Origin: an uncultured Lachnospiraceae bacterium
GTDB taxonomy: Bacteria > Bacillota > Clostridia > Lachnospirales > Lachnospiraceae
Direction: 5' to 3'
DNA length: 41,168 bases
Assembly: GCA_947629545.1 (NCBI GenBank)
Contig: CANREE010000017.1
Span: 1-41,168 of the forward strand
The first letter of the stretch is position 1; the number at the start of each line of letters is the position of its first letter. The notes beneath the pieces were generated by a model that ran no database searches, had not been told where the DNA came from, and worked only from the letters and a program-made list of their open reading frames with translations. A program made the position numbers and the translations under genes. This document shows, piece by piece, positions 15,917 to 22,105 of the stretch.

Positions 15917-16641
15917 GCGAACCTCATTTCTTCCGGCAGTATCTCCGGGAAGTCGAATATGTTCATTTGCGATTCTTCCGCCTGCAGGCGCTCGCTCGAC
16001 AGCTTGTAATAATGCGGATCGAGTTCAAAGCCGACATAGCGGAAGCCTTTTCTGTGGCAGGCGATAAGGCTTGACGCGCTCCCTACATGGGTATCAAGTA
16101 TCTTGTCGCCGGGGTGCGCGTAGCGAGATAAAATCCATTCATAGAGGGCGATGGGCTTTTGCGTGGGGTGGATGCGCTTTTCGTTAAGCGCCTTGTTTCC
16201 CTGTTGCACGTTTCCCTCCCATATGCTTTTGCCTTGCATCATTCCACTCCACATATACCGAAAGATGCGTACTGCAGAATCAAAACTTGTCCACGCCAGT
16301 TCGCAATCTGCAAAATCATTATCGCCATTCTGCTTATCCCATACAATCCAACAGTGAGAATCATACGGAATCCGGCTTATAAAGTGATTCGCGCCCCATA
16401 TGATTTGATTCCGCGATACCCGGAATAATTCGTCAAAATACTCTTTTTCAGGAGGATTCAAGTCTTCTCCGGCATAGGCTTTATAGTTTTTTGAGATGGC
16501 GAGTTTACCTCTTGTGTGATTGTTCTTTCCGCTCTCGCCTATCCCATACGGCGGGTCGACAACGGCTAAGTCAAAATACTTGTCCGGGAATTGCTTCATA
16601 CCCTCGACGCAATCCATGTTATAATATCCGAAATCAAGCAT
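15913..16641 (-). CDS. DNA adenine/cytosine-N4 methyltransferase
   Basis: 242 aa. Catalytic motif DPPYGIG near residue 30, then NHTRGKLAISKNYKAYAGED, IIWGANHF, and the C-terminal SAM-binding block HPTQKPIALYEWILSRYAHP, ILDTHVGSASSLIACHRKGF, RYVGFELDPHYY. The order (DPPY before the FxGxG-like block, here THVGSAS) is of the beta class. No restriction enzyme is adjacent, so it probably protects phage DNA or marks it for regulation. The start at 16641 has GGGGAGG; a GTG three codons earlier is less likely. Confidence 0.88.
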   Translation of the reverse strand: MLDFGYYNMDCVEGMKQFPDKYFDLAVVDPPYGIGESGKNNHTRGKLAISKNYKAYAGEDLNPPEKEYFDELFRVSRNQIIWGANHFISRIPYDSHCWIVWDKQNGDNDFADCELAWTSFDSAVRIFRYMWSGMMQGKSIWEGNVQQGNKALNEKRIHPTQKPIALYEWILSRYAHPGDKILDTHVGSASSLIACHRKGFRYVGFELDPHYYKLSSERLQAEESQMNIFDFPEILPEEMRFA

Positions 16642-16666
16642 AGCCGTCACCTCCCCTCATGCTGCT

Positions 16667-16705
16667 ATTTTACCATAGCCGGAGAAAAAAAGTGTCAGCA
16701 CATTT
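16667..16705 (-). promoter_or_regulatory. Extended -10 promoter with upstream box (copy 1)
   Basis: Reading on the - strand: the box AAATGTGCTGACACTTTT, about 20 bases, then TATGGTAAAATAG (extended -10 TGG-TAAAAT), placing a start about 20 bases ahead of the methyltransferase. The same arrangement occurs at 26781-26820. The CTGACA-to--10 spacing (20) is too long for a plain sigma-70 promoter, so an activator is likely. Confidence 0.55.
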
Positions 16706-16732
16706 CAAAAGCGGCAGGATTTCCCTACCGCT
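16706..16732 (-). terminator. Terminator of the RHH repressor gene
   Basis: A nine-pair hairpin (AGCGGTAGG / CCTGCCGCT, one G-U) with loop GAAAT followed by TTTTG on the - strand. Its left arm includes the stop of the RHH gene, and it separates that gene from the methylase promoter. Confidence 0.55.
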
Positions 16733-16904
16733 CCAATTCTTTCGCGACGCACCGTTTTATAAATTCGGATAGGCTGATTCCCTCCGCCTGCGCCCGTTCC
16801 TTCCACTTGTCCCGTTCGCCATTTTTCAAGTACAATCCCACGCGTTCATATTTTTCGTCGTTGTATTTGCGGCTTGCCCGCTTTTGCGATTCTGAATATG
16901 GCAT
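16725..16904 (-). CDS. Ribbon-helix-helix repressor (Arc/antitoxin-like)
   Basis: 59 aa from 16904 (AGGAGG nine bases upstream). MPYSESQKRASRKYNDEKYE is followed by RVGLYLKNGERDKWKERAQA, giving a beta strand plus first helix, and EGISLSEFIKRCVAKELER, the second helix. That is the Arc/MetJ/CopG fold. It diverges from 17056 across two TATACTAAC palindromes that overlap both promoters, so it most likely represses both itself and the neighbour. No toxin homology is seen in the partner. Confidence 0.75.
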   Translation of the reverse strand: MPYSESQKRASRKYNDEKYERVGLYLKNGERDKWKERAQAEGISLSEFIKRCVAKELER

Positions 16905-16922
16905 AATCCACCTCCTGCGATT

Positions 16923-16956
16923 ATGATATCACAAAAAATATACTAACGCAAGTATA
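16923..16956 (-). promoter_or_regulatory. Promoter and operator of the RHH repressor
   Basis: On the - strand TTGCGT (16946-16951), 17 bases, TATCAT (16923-16928). An imperfect palindrome TATACTTGCGTTAGTATA (16939-16956) covers the -35 and spacer. It matches the perfect operator 15 bases to the right. Confidence 0.7.
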
Positions 16957-16963
16957 AAAGTGC

Positions 16964-16992
16964 TTGACATTATACTAACGTTAGTATATAAT
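16964..16992 (+). promoter_or_regulatory. Strong + strand promoter with palindromic operator
   Basis: TTGACA (16964-16969), 17 bases, TATAAT (16987-16992), consensus at both hexamers. The spacer is a perfect 18-bp palindrome, TATACTAACGTTAGTATA (16971-16988). Bound repressor would occlude RNA polymerase. It drives 17056-17424. Confidence 0.85.
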
Positions 16993-17055
16993 GGGTATAT
17001 CAAGAGAAATTACAGCACCGCCGCGGAGAGACGACGGCAAGAAAGGAAGAAAATT

Positions 17056-17424
17056 ATGAAGAAAGCAAGAAACATCAAGGTTGGTGACGTGGTGCAGTTC
17101 CCGGCTTATGAGTTTGCAAAATACCGTAGCGGTTGGAATGGTTGGATGTTCAGAGCCGCGATTGTGGATAGGTTGTACACCTCAAAAAGCGGAAAGCCCT
17201 GCGCCGAAATTACATATTGCTCCGGCGTTGCAGGAAGATATCAGCTTTTGCCGAACAAGGAAGTAAAAACAAGGGTATTACTCGACAACCTGTTTCAGTT
17301 CAACGTTCCGTTCTGCGAAAAGAAGTACAGGGAAATGCGGGAATGCGAAAAGAGCGGCGAACAGGTTTGCTGGGACGAAGATACCGCGTTGTTGCTCAAT
17401 CACGGAATCATAAAAGAATTTTAA
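17056..17424 (+). CDS. Hypothetical protein under RHH control
   Basis: 122 aa, a + strand gene between - strand operons. MKKARNIKVGDVVQFPAYEF suggests an SH3-like beta barrel (IKVGDVVQF), followed by WMFRAAIVDRLYTS, GKPCAEITYCSGVAGRYQLL. Five cysteines in the second half (PFCEKKYREMRECEKSGEQV). Not recognised. Start chosen by AAAGGAAG. With its strong, repressed promoter it may be a counter-defence or host-takeover factor, but this is inference. Confidence 0.6.
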   Translation: MKKARNIKVGDVVQFPAYEFAKYRSGWNGWMFRAAIVDRLYTSKSGKPCAEITYCSGVAGRYQLLPNKEVKTRVLLDNLFQFNVPFCEKKYREMRECEKSGEQVCWDEDTALLLNHGIIKEF

Positions 17425-17488
17425 TACATTCCCGCCCCGGAGGTAACGAGGATACGCAGTTACAAAGATTTATTTTTCTTAAATGGGC

Positions 17489-17514
17489 AGAGGGACGGTC
17501 AGCGCCGCCCCTCT
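17489..17514. terminator. Hairpin between convergent genes
   Basis: AGAGGG-A-CGG pairs with CCG-C-CCCTCT (one mismatch, six-base loop), followed on the + strand by CCTTGTT. It is the only candidate terminator for the + gene that ends at 17424, though the T-run is poor. Confidence 0.4.
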
Positions 17515-17519
17515 CCTTG

Positions 17520-17903
17520 TTACATCATCCTCTTCAGCTTGTCCACGTAGCGCATGATCGTATTTTTCTCTTCGGCACAATCAGCGTCCCGGCCAAGCAT
17601 GGCGATCTCTTCCGTCAGCCCGTCCAGATGTTCCTCAAGCGCGCCGATCATCCTCTGCTTGCACTCGGGAGACTTCTCGCCGCTCCGATAAGACTGCTTC
17701 GTGGTCATGTACTCGTCATACGGGTCTCCACCGCCGTTCCGGGAATATCCCCTCATGCTCCTGCCGTCCATGCCGTCGCCGTAGCTGTTCCTGGAATACC
17801 GGCCCATGCTGTCGCGCCTGCGCCCGCCGCGGGAATAGCCGCGGGCCTGCGAATATCCGCCGTCGCGGGAATAGCCGTCAGATTCGGAATAGCCGCCGCG
17901 CAT
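17520..17903 (-). CDS. Ser/Tyr/Gly/Arg-rich phage protein with helical C-terminus, possibly 5'-truncated
   Basis: 127 aa. The N-terminal half is built of YSRDGGYSQARGYSRGG-like repeats; the C-terminal half (ECKQRMIGALEEHLDGLTEE IAML...) is a coiled helix. It matches a common family of clostridial prophages. A good AGGAGG-ATG site lies upstream at about 17992 (- strand), but its frame closes after MNYPNNSSLQQ... The frame of this gene upstream reads HYNRAYCR-stop-IKKPRRNDIVKDEM, similar to the usual N-terminus. It therefore appears that a stop and frameshift removed the original start. Confidence 0.6.
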   Translation of the reverse strand: MRGGYSESDGYSRDGGYSQARGYSRGGRRRDSMGRYSRNSYGDGMDGRSMRGYSRNGGGDPYDEYMTTKQSYRSGEKSPECKQRMIGALEEHLDGLTEEIAMLGRDADCAEEKNTIMRYVDKLKRMM

Positions 17904-18025
17904 TTCATCCTTGACAATGTCGTTTCTGCGCGGCTTCTTGATCTATCTGCAATAGGCTCTGTTGTAATGACGAATTATTTGGATAATTCATAGAGACGCC
18001 TCCTATGTTTTATGGGAATAGCGTA

Positions 18026-18063
18026 CAACAAAAATAGGGTCTTTGACAGTTCATCAAAGACCC
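18026..18063 (-). terminator. Strong rho-independent terminator
   Basis: GGGTCTTTGA / TCAAAGACCC, a perfect ten-pair stem with a seven-base loop, followed on the - strand by TATTTTTGT. It ends the long - strand operon after the XRE gene at 18090. Confidence 0.85.
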
Positions 18064-18089
18064 GTAAAAGTATCACGAAAGTATCGCTA

Positions 18090-18404
18090 TTATTTATCGC
18101 CAAACAGCGCGGAAATCAGTTCTTTTTTTTCTTGATTCGTAAGTTTTGAAGCATTACGCGCAATCATATCTCGTATCATTGGAAAATAAAACTCGTCCGA
18201 CTCAATCCCCAATAGATAATCAGAGGTAGTATGTAATTCCACGGCTATATTGGCAAGAACCTCTGATTTTGGTTCTCTCTCTCCAGAGATATACCTTGAC
18301 ATAGTGGCTTCAGTCACGCAAATGCGCTCAGCCAATTCCTTTTGCATCATGCCCCTGCTTTTCAGCAAATCCAATATTCGGATTCCCAATTCTTTATTTC
18401 CCAC
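18090..18404 (-). CDS. XRE-family HTH regulator
   Basis: 104 aa. A classical helix-turn-helix at residues 16-40 (MQKELAERICVTEATMSRYI SGEREP), then IAVELHTTSDYLLG. The 35-residue tail (PMIRDMIARNASKLTNQEKK) has no known domain. It lies at the end of the packaging/accessory operon, before a strong terminator, and not in the immunity region. It could be a late regulator. Start is TTG/ATG-independent of doubt: MGNKELGIRIL with ATG at 18404. Confidence 0.75.
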   Translation of the reverse strand: MGNKELGIRILDLLKSRGMMQKELAERICVTEATMSRYISGEREPKSEVLANIAVELHTTSDYLLGIESDEFYFPMIRDMIARNASKLTNQEKKELISALFGDK

Positions 18405-18405
18405 G

Positions 18406-18606
18406 TCAGCACACCCTTATAATTTTGTCATTCACCCGCCTGCTTATCCGCTTGACGGTCGATACGCTCACATTCATCATCTCAGCGCATTGCTCAAGTG
18501 GTATCGCCTGCGCGCGCAGGTCAAACAGTTCCTTTTCTTCCGCCGTGAAATTACAATAAGCGCGGAAATATTCCAGTTCTGGCAATGTAAATCCGCAGAT
18601 TCTCAA
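18406..18606 (-). CDS. Small HTH protein (sigma region-4 / LuxR-like)
   Basis: 66 aa. FTLPELEYFRAYCNFTAEEK followed by ELFDLRAQAIPLEQCAEMMN and VSVSTVKRISRRVNDKI: a helix-turn-helix of the sigma-70 region 4 / ArpU type in its C-terminal half. In Firmicute phages such proteins often regulate late genes. It immediately precedes the XRE gene, so the two are probably co-expressed. Confidence 0.6.
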   Translation of the reverse strand: MRICGFTLPELEYFRAYCNFTAEEKELFDLRAQAIPLEQCAEMMNVSVSTVKRISRRVNDKIIRVC

Positions 18607-18617
18607 AGTAATATCCC

Positions 18618-18917
18618 TTATTCTTCCGACAGCTTCTTGATTAACTCGCTCTTCGTTTTTTTTAATCCGTCTATGTTGTTGCCGGTGATCTCATGGTCGA
18701 TAATGGCAATAAGCGCCTGGCACATGGATGCCTGCATGGCTTTTAACTCGCCTATGGATTTATAGTCCTTATTTACGTTTTCCTCCAGCGTGTCCACGCG
18801 CTTGCGCAGATTCACGGTAGGCTTAAGCATTGACCATATCACCGTAGCGCCGCCGCCGAGGATGGAGATGCCGCCGCAGATTTCAAGTAGGGTTTTTAAG
18901 AATGATGTGATGTCCAT
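18618..18917 (-). CDS. Membrane-anchored coiled-coil phage protein
   Basis: 99 aa. A single N-terminal membrane helix (EICGGISILGGGATVIWSML), then a basic segment (KPTVNLRKRVDTLEENVNKD) and a helical tail (KSELIKKLSEE). The layout resembles small XhlA/BhlA-like holin-associated proteins, but the family is not identified. It is upstream of HTH genes, not of an endolysin. Confidence 0.5.
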   Translation of the reverse strand: MDITSFLKTLLEICGGISILGGGATVIWSMLKPTVNLRKRVDTLEENVNKDYKSIGELKAMQASMCQALIAIIDHEITGNNIDGLKKTKSELIKKLSEE

Positions 18918-18921
18918 AATG

Positions 18922-19203
18922 TCACGCTCCGTAATTCATTAAGAATGGCTCTCTGAACGCCTTATATAACTCTTTTTCAATATCGTCTTTATAAACGCTC
19001 GTTACAATCCCGCCAATGTTTATTTCCATTGTCTCTCTGAGGACAGGCGCGGCGGCGCTCTCTGCTATCCCGTTTTTGGTTGCTTCTGCCAAATGCTGTT
19101 CTCCATAATATGCCTCTCCCTCCATGCGCTTTTTATCGCATTTATCGCGGAATGGGCATTCTCTGCACTTTTTCGACATTCTTGACAATGTTCCCATCTC
19201 CAT
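18922..19203 (-). CDS. Cys-rich small phage protein
   Basis: 93 aa. A probable metal-binding motif near the N-terminus, CRECPFRDKCDKKRM, then an amphipathic middle and ETMEINIGGIVTSVYKDDIE KEL. Homologues are frequent in clostridial phages beside the papain-like gene. The start at 19203 overlaps the upstream stop as TGATG. Function unknown. Confidence 0.6.
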   Translation of the reverse strand: MEMGTLSRMSKKCRECPFRDKCDKKRMEGEAYYGEQHLAEATKNGIAESAAAPVLRETMEINIGGIVTSVYKDDIEKELYKAFREPFLMNYGA

Positions 19204-19580
19204 CACCTCGCATAGTAATATATCGGCACTTCGTCGCCACTATCCCACACGTCGTAATATCTCCCATCTACCACGCATACAACGTGACCGCTCGGACATA
19301 ATATGTATGTTCCATATGGGTGATCCCAGCAAAAATCTTCTACCGTGTAATCATCGCGCCCCATGCTATCTACCACATAACGGCGGAATCCGTTTTCGGT
19401 CAGATACGTGCCCCATACATGGTCACTCTCCATCATGTCAGCTTTGTGCCGTCCAACTTCCGCAATCTCAGAATATGTCGTTTCCCAATCCTGCCCCATT
19501 GCCTTGCAGATGGCGCGGATGGTGCAGTCAGTCGTGCGGCGGGCGCGGGGGTTGGGGTTGTAGGGTTGCCAGCGGCTCAT
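19203..19580 (-). CDS. Papain-like cysteine-peptidase-fold phage protein
   Basis: 125 aa. MSRWQPYNPNPRARRTTDCT: a candidate nucleophile Cys at DCTIRAICKAMG, then a His in CPSGHVVCVVDGRYYD and an Asp/Asn in VWDSGDEVPIYYY. These three in order suggest a compact C39/NlpC-like fold. The family is common in Clostridia phages and its substrate unknown to me. The ATG at 19580 overlaps the upstream stop (ATGA). Confidence 0.6.
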   Translation of the reverse strand: MSRWQPYNPNPRARRTTDCTIRAICKAMGQDWETTYSEIAEVGRHKADMMESDHVWGTYLTENGFRRYVVDSMGRDDYTVEDFCWDHPYGTYILCPSGHVVCVVDGRYYDVWDSGDEVPIYYYAR

Positions 19581-19750
19581 GGCCACCACCTCACTACTGA
19601 CTTGATGTTATCGCCAATACAGAAACCGTAAAGCACAAGAAATGCCGAATCCATGCACGACGCGCCGCCGTTTCTGATGATTGAGGGAATCATAACAATG
19701 ACTCCCAAAATGCCAAGAAAGAAAGCAATTTGGCTTAAAGCCTTTTCCAT
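19577..19750 (-). CDS. Small membrane protein
   Basis: 57 aa. MEKALSQIAFFLGILGVIVM is one membrane helix; a second hydrophobic stretch lies at MDSAFLVLYGFCIGDNI. GGAGAGT-AAAATC before the ATG. It lies between the minor capsid remnant and the papain-like gene. Not recognised. Confidence 0.55.
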   Translation of the reverse strand: MEKALSQIAFFLGILGVIVMIPSIIRNGGASCMDSAFLVLYGFCIGDNIKSVVRWWP

Positions 19751-19770
19751 GATTTTACTCTCCTTTTCTA

Positions 19771-19998
19771 TTATTGTACCGCTTCGCCGCGCATATCGCC
19801 TTTATTACAATCGCTCTGTACCATTCCAGACGCGATTTGTCTGTAATATTTCTCCCGGTCTTCGCCGGTTATGTTTATTGATTCCTGCAATCTTGATATG
19901 AGGCACTTTTCTTTTTCCTCCGCACTTGCGTCCATCATTCCTTCGTTAATTTCCATATGCCTTTTCACTAAACTTAAAATTCGAGCAAAATCAGCCAT
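19771..19998 (-). CDS. Hypothetical phage protein
   Basis: 75 aa, helical and charged (MADFARILSLVKRHMEINEG, EEKEKCLISRLQES, INITGEDREKYYRQIASGMV). AAAGGAAAATGAT at its start, two bases after the stop of the minor capsid remnant. Not recognised. It may have been co-transcribed with the intact capsid gene. Confidence 0.5.
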   Translation of the reverse strand: MADFARILSLVKRHMEINEGMMDASAEEKEKCLISRLQESINITGEDREKYYRQIASGMVQSDCNKGDMRGEAVQ

Positions 19999-19999
19999 A

Positions 20000-20459
20000 T
20001 CATTTTCCTTTCGCCGTATTGTACCGTTTTGCCGCGCCTATCGCCTTTGTCGCCGCCTGCCTGTTCCACCGCGCAATTTGGATTCTGTCTGCGAGCGGGC
20101 GGAGGTTGTTCTCGCGGCAGTAGTCTTGATAGGCTTTGTTCTGCTTCTGAAGCAGGGCGGATTTGCGGTCGAGTTCCTGCTGCAATTCAAATTTCGCCCG
20201 CTCATCCGGGCATTTATCGACCGCCTCCTGCATGCCTAATACTTTCCGCTTTGTGTCGCGGATACGGCGCTCCAAAAGACGTTGACGCTGTTCCTTTTCG
20301 TACAATATGCGGTTTTCTTCGCTGTCGTACTCAGTATATGGATTGTTCTGGCCCTCAAAATACGGGCCGAAGCTATGGCGTTCGGCAGTTTGCCCCTCCA
20401 ATCCCATCCACTAGACCCCATCCGCAAGTCTGAACAAAATCTGGATACAAACTACTCAT
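20000..20459 (-). pseudogene. 3' half of split Phage_min_cap2 minor capsid gene
   Basis: Reading 20459 downward gives MSSLYPDFVQTCGWGLVDGI GGANCR and then a stop. The next frame continues at RHSFGPYFEGQNNPYTEYDS and runs ~125 residues (EKEQRQRLLERRIRDTKRKV...) to 20000. In Phage_min_cap2 proteins these are continuous as NCRHSF, so about four bases were inserted near 20380 (AACTGCCGAACGCCATAGC where AACTGCCGCCATAGC is expected). The part beginning at the ATG of 20407 (135 aa) is the longest open piece and has no ribosome site. This half continues the N-terminal half at 21123-21908 with little or nothing missing. Confidence 0.8.
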
Positions 20460-20486
20460 TTACACCACCCTCTTTCATTTCGTGTA

Positions 20487-20515
20487 TTGCATTGTAATAC
20501 AATGTATGGTATAAT
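20487..20515 (+). promoter_or_regulatory. Promoter and operator of the RHH/GIY-YIG cassette
   Basis: TTGCAT (20487-20492), 17 bases, TATAAT (20510-20515). A near-perfect palindrome CATTGTAATACAATG (20490-20504) sits between them. Since the first gene is a ribbon-helix-helix protein, autorepression is likely. Confidence 0.75.
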
Positions 20516-20537
20516 AATAACGAAAGGAAGTGTTAAT

Positions 20538-20708
20538 ATGAATGATTCAAATTCCAAAACATTCAGCTTACGCCTACCGAATGACTTGCGATTAAAACTT
20601 GAAGAACGCGCTAAAAATGAGGGTAGGTCACTTGCCAATCTTATTATTTACATCTTAAAGGAGGCCGTTTATAATGAGTCAGTTCCAAATTTACATGATT
20701 TCAAATGA
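20538..20708 (+). CDS. Ribbon-helix-helix regulator of the homing cassette
   Basis: 56 aa. SKTFSLRLPNDLRLKLEERA KNEGRSLANLIIYILKEAV is a complete RHH fold: a short strand, then two helices. AGGAAG at the start. It overlaps the nuclease gene by 35 bases. The palindrome in its promoter is the probable binding site. Opposite in strand to all surrounding genes. Confidence 0.75.
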   Translation: MNDSNSKTFSLRLPNDLRLKLEERAKNEGRSLANLIIYILKEAVYNESVPNLHDFK

Positions 20709-21111
20709 CTTAAATGATAAGGTTTATATTGGTCAAACCACTCAGTCACTAAAAGATAGGTTTTACGGCCATCTAAATAATCCATCAAGCCCAATGGGAA
20801 GCATAATGCGGGAGAACGGTGAAAGTCATTTCAAAATTTCTTTGCTAGATGATTCCGCCAATAATCTCGACGAGCTTCTCGAAAAGGAACGATACTATAT
20901 CGAAAAGTATAATTCTATTGAGAACGGATATAACCGCACCGTCCCATACAGGACAAACGGAAAGGTTCATAAAACAATCCGTATAAGCAGTTCAATGGAA
21001 ACACCTTTATATGTTAAGCTGAAAGCATATTCTGAGGAAACCGGCATCCCCATAAGTAAATTACTTGATCGGTCAATCGCTATGTTTCTGGAATCAATCA
21101 AGAGGGATTAA
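20674..21111 (+). CDS. GIY-YIG endonuclease with C-terminal RHH DNA-binding domain
   Basis: 145 aa. The GIY-YIG catalytic core is at the start: FQIYMISND, then KVYIGQTTQSLKDRFYGHLN, an invariant-type Arg in the second motif and Glu in LDELLEKERYYIEKYNSIEN. Residues ~100-145 (HKTIRISSSMETPLYVKLKA YSEETGIPISKLLDRSIAMF) form an RHH domain in place of the usual NUMOD. AAAGGAGG at the start. Presumably cuts an unoccupied copy of the minor capsid gene and spreads the cassette. Confidence 0.85.
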   Translation: MSQFQIYMISNDLNDKVYIGQTTQSLKDRFYGHLNNPSSPMGSIMRENGESHFKISLLDDSANNLDELLEKERYYIEKYNSIENGYNRTVPYRTNGKVHKTIRISSSMETPLYVKLKAYSEETGIPISKLLDRSIAMFLESIKRD

Positions 21112-21126
21112 ACTCCCTCTTTTTAT
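21101..21126 (+). terminator. Terminator of the GIY-YIG cassette
   Basis: AGAGGGA / TCCCTCT, seven pairs with loop TTAAAC, followed by TTTT on the + strand. It begins inside the nuclease stop region and ends at the edge of the minor capsid N-terminal half. Confidence 0.85.
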
Positions 21127-21908
21127 ATGTTTATTTTGCTCCAATCAATGGCATAAATCCCGGCCTGCCAGTATGAATGGTTCGTATGGTCTGGCCCTCC
21201 AGAGCCTGTTCTGGCTCCCATGTGGCTGCTTACAATGCACAGCTTAACTCCCATCTCTTTCATTCTGGCAAGTGTTATGTCTCCGCAAGCCTGCGCCACT
21301 CCGGTTCTTACACACATGGACGTTGCCGCCTCTATGGTCAGTTTCCTGCCGGATGGATATTGAACATATACGCCATCCGACGCAACGTTCTCAACGGCCA
21401 TTCTGACGGCCTGCGTGTACGATTCTGCGCCGCTCGTAACAAGGTTGTAAGCCTTGTCGCACTCATCAATAAATATCTTCTGTGAGGCATTCGCAAAGGT
21501 TCCAGTATAGTTCTTCCACGTGTTCAGCGTCTTTGTATAATTCCGCTCCATGAGCCGCATGAGCGCCGGAGATTGCATGAGCGGCGTCGGAGTAAGCCCC
21601 GCGGCCTCATAGATGGCGTTGTCGGCTTCTATGGCTTTCACGCCCGCCTCCGTCATGGCTTCGCGAATCTCAGCCTCCTGCCGCTTGGTGTACTTGGCGA
21701 GTTCGGCGGTGATATCCTCTAAGAGATACCCCGCCTCCTGCAACGTGCGTATTCTCCACGCGTCGGATGATGTAAGCAGGTAATCATCACCGCGGCCTAT
21801 GCGGATAATCATGCGGTCGATAATCTGGCGGATAAGGTACGCATGGAGATCTTCGGCGATTGATTCCGCGCCCTCGGATATGTGGGAGAGGTACTCAGGC
21901 GTCAGCAT
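21123..21908 (-). pseudogene. 5' half of split Phage_min_cap2 minor capsid gene
   Basis: 261 residues up to KINI-stop. MLTPEYLSHISEGAESIAED, AEIREAMTEAGVKAIEADN, KTLNTWKNYTGTFANASQKI FIDECDKAY, IEAATSMCVRTGVAQACGDI, LCIVSSHMGARTGSGGPDHT NHSYWQAG are the N-terminal two-thirds of this virion protein, which in intact form continues to YPDFV...NCRHSF. Translation stops where the GIY-YIG cassette begins. It may still be made as a shortened protein. The start overlaps the upstream Cys-rich gene by 14 bases. Confidence 0.8.
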
Positions 21909-22101
21909 TTTTTTGCCCCCAAAATGCTTCCATCCTGCTCACAATATCGCTATAGCACATATCTATTGTGCATATATATTTTTCGCCAGTAAACGCGCAC
22001 CAAAAGCACTCACTGCATTTTCTATCCTGCTCGCTCACTACGTTGCGGCATTTCTGTTCGCTTATCGGTATATATACTTCGTTGGAGTTGTTTTCTCCCA
22101 T
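21895..22101 (-). CDS. Small Cys-rich phage protein
   Basis: 68 aa. Six cysteines spaced as in a zinc ribbon or small knuckle: QKC, then RKCSECFWCAFTGEKYICTI DMC. It lies between portal and minor capsid genes and overlaps both neighbours or nearly so. Not recognised. Confidence 0.5.
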   Translation of the reverse strand: MGENNSNEVYIPISEQKCRNVVSEQDRKCSECFWCAFTGEKYICTIDMCYSDIVSRMEAFWGQKNADA

Positions 22102-22105
22102 TCTC

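Noticed and set aside
20460-21122. Group I intron hosting the GIY-YIG gene
   Set aside because: The nuclease is opposite to the capsid gene, and only about 10 and 80 bases of non-coding sequence lie on its two sides, too little for an intron core.
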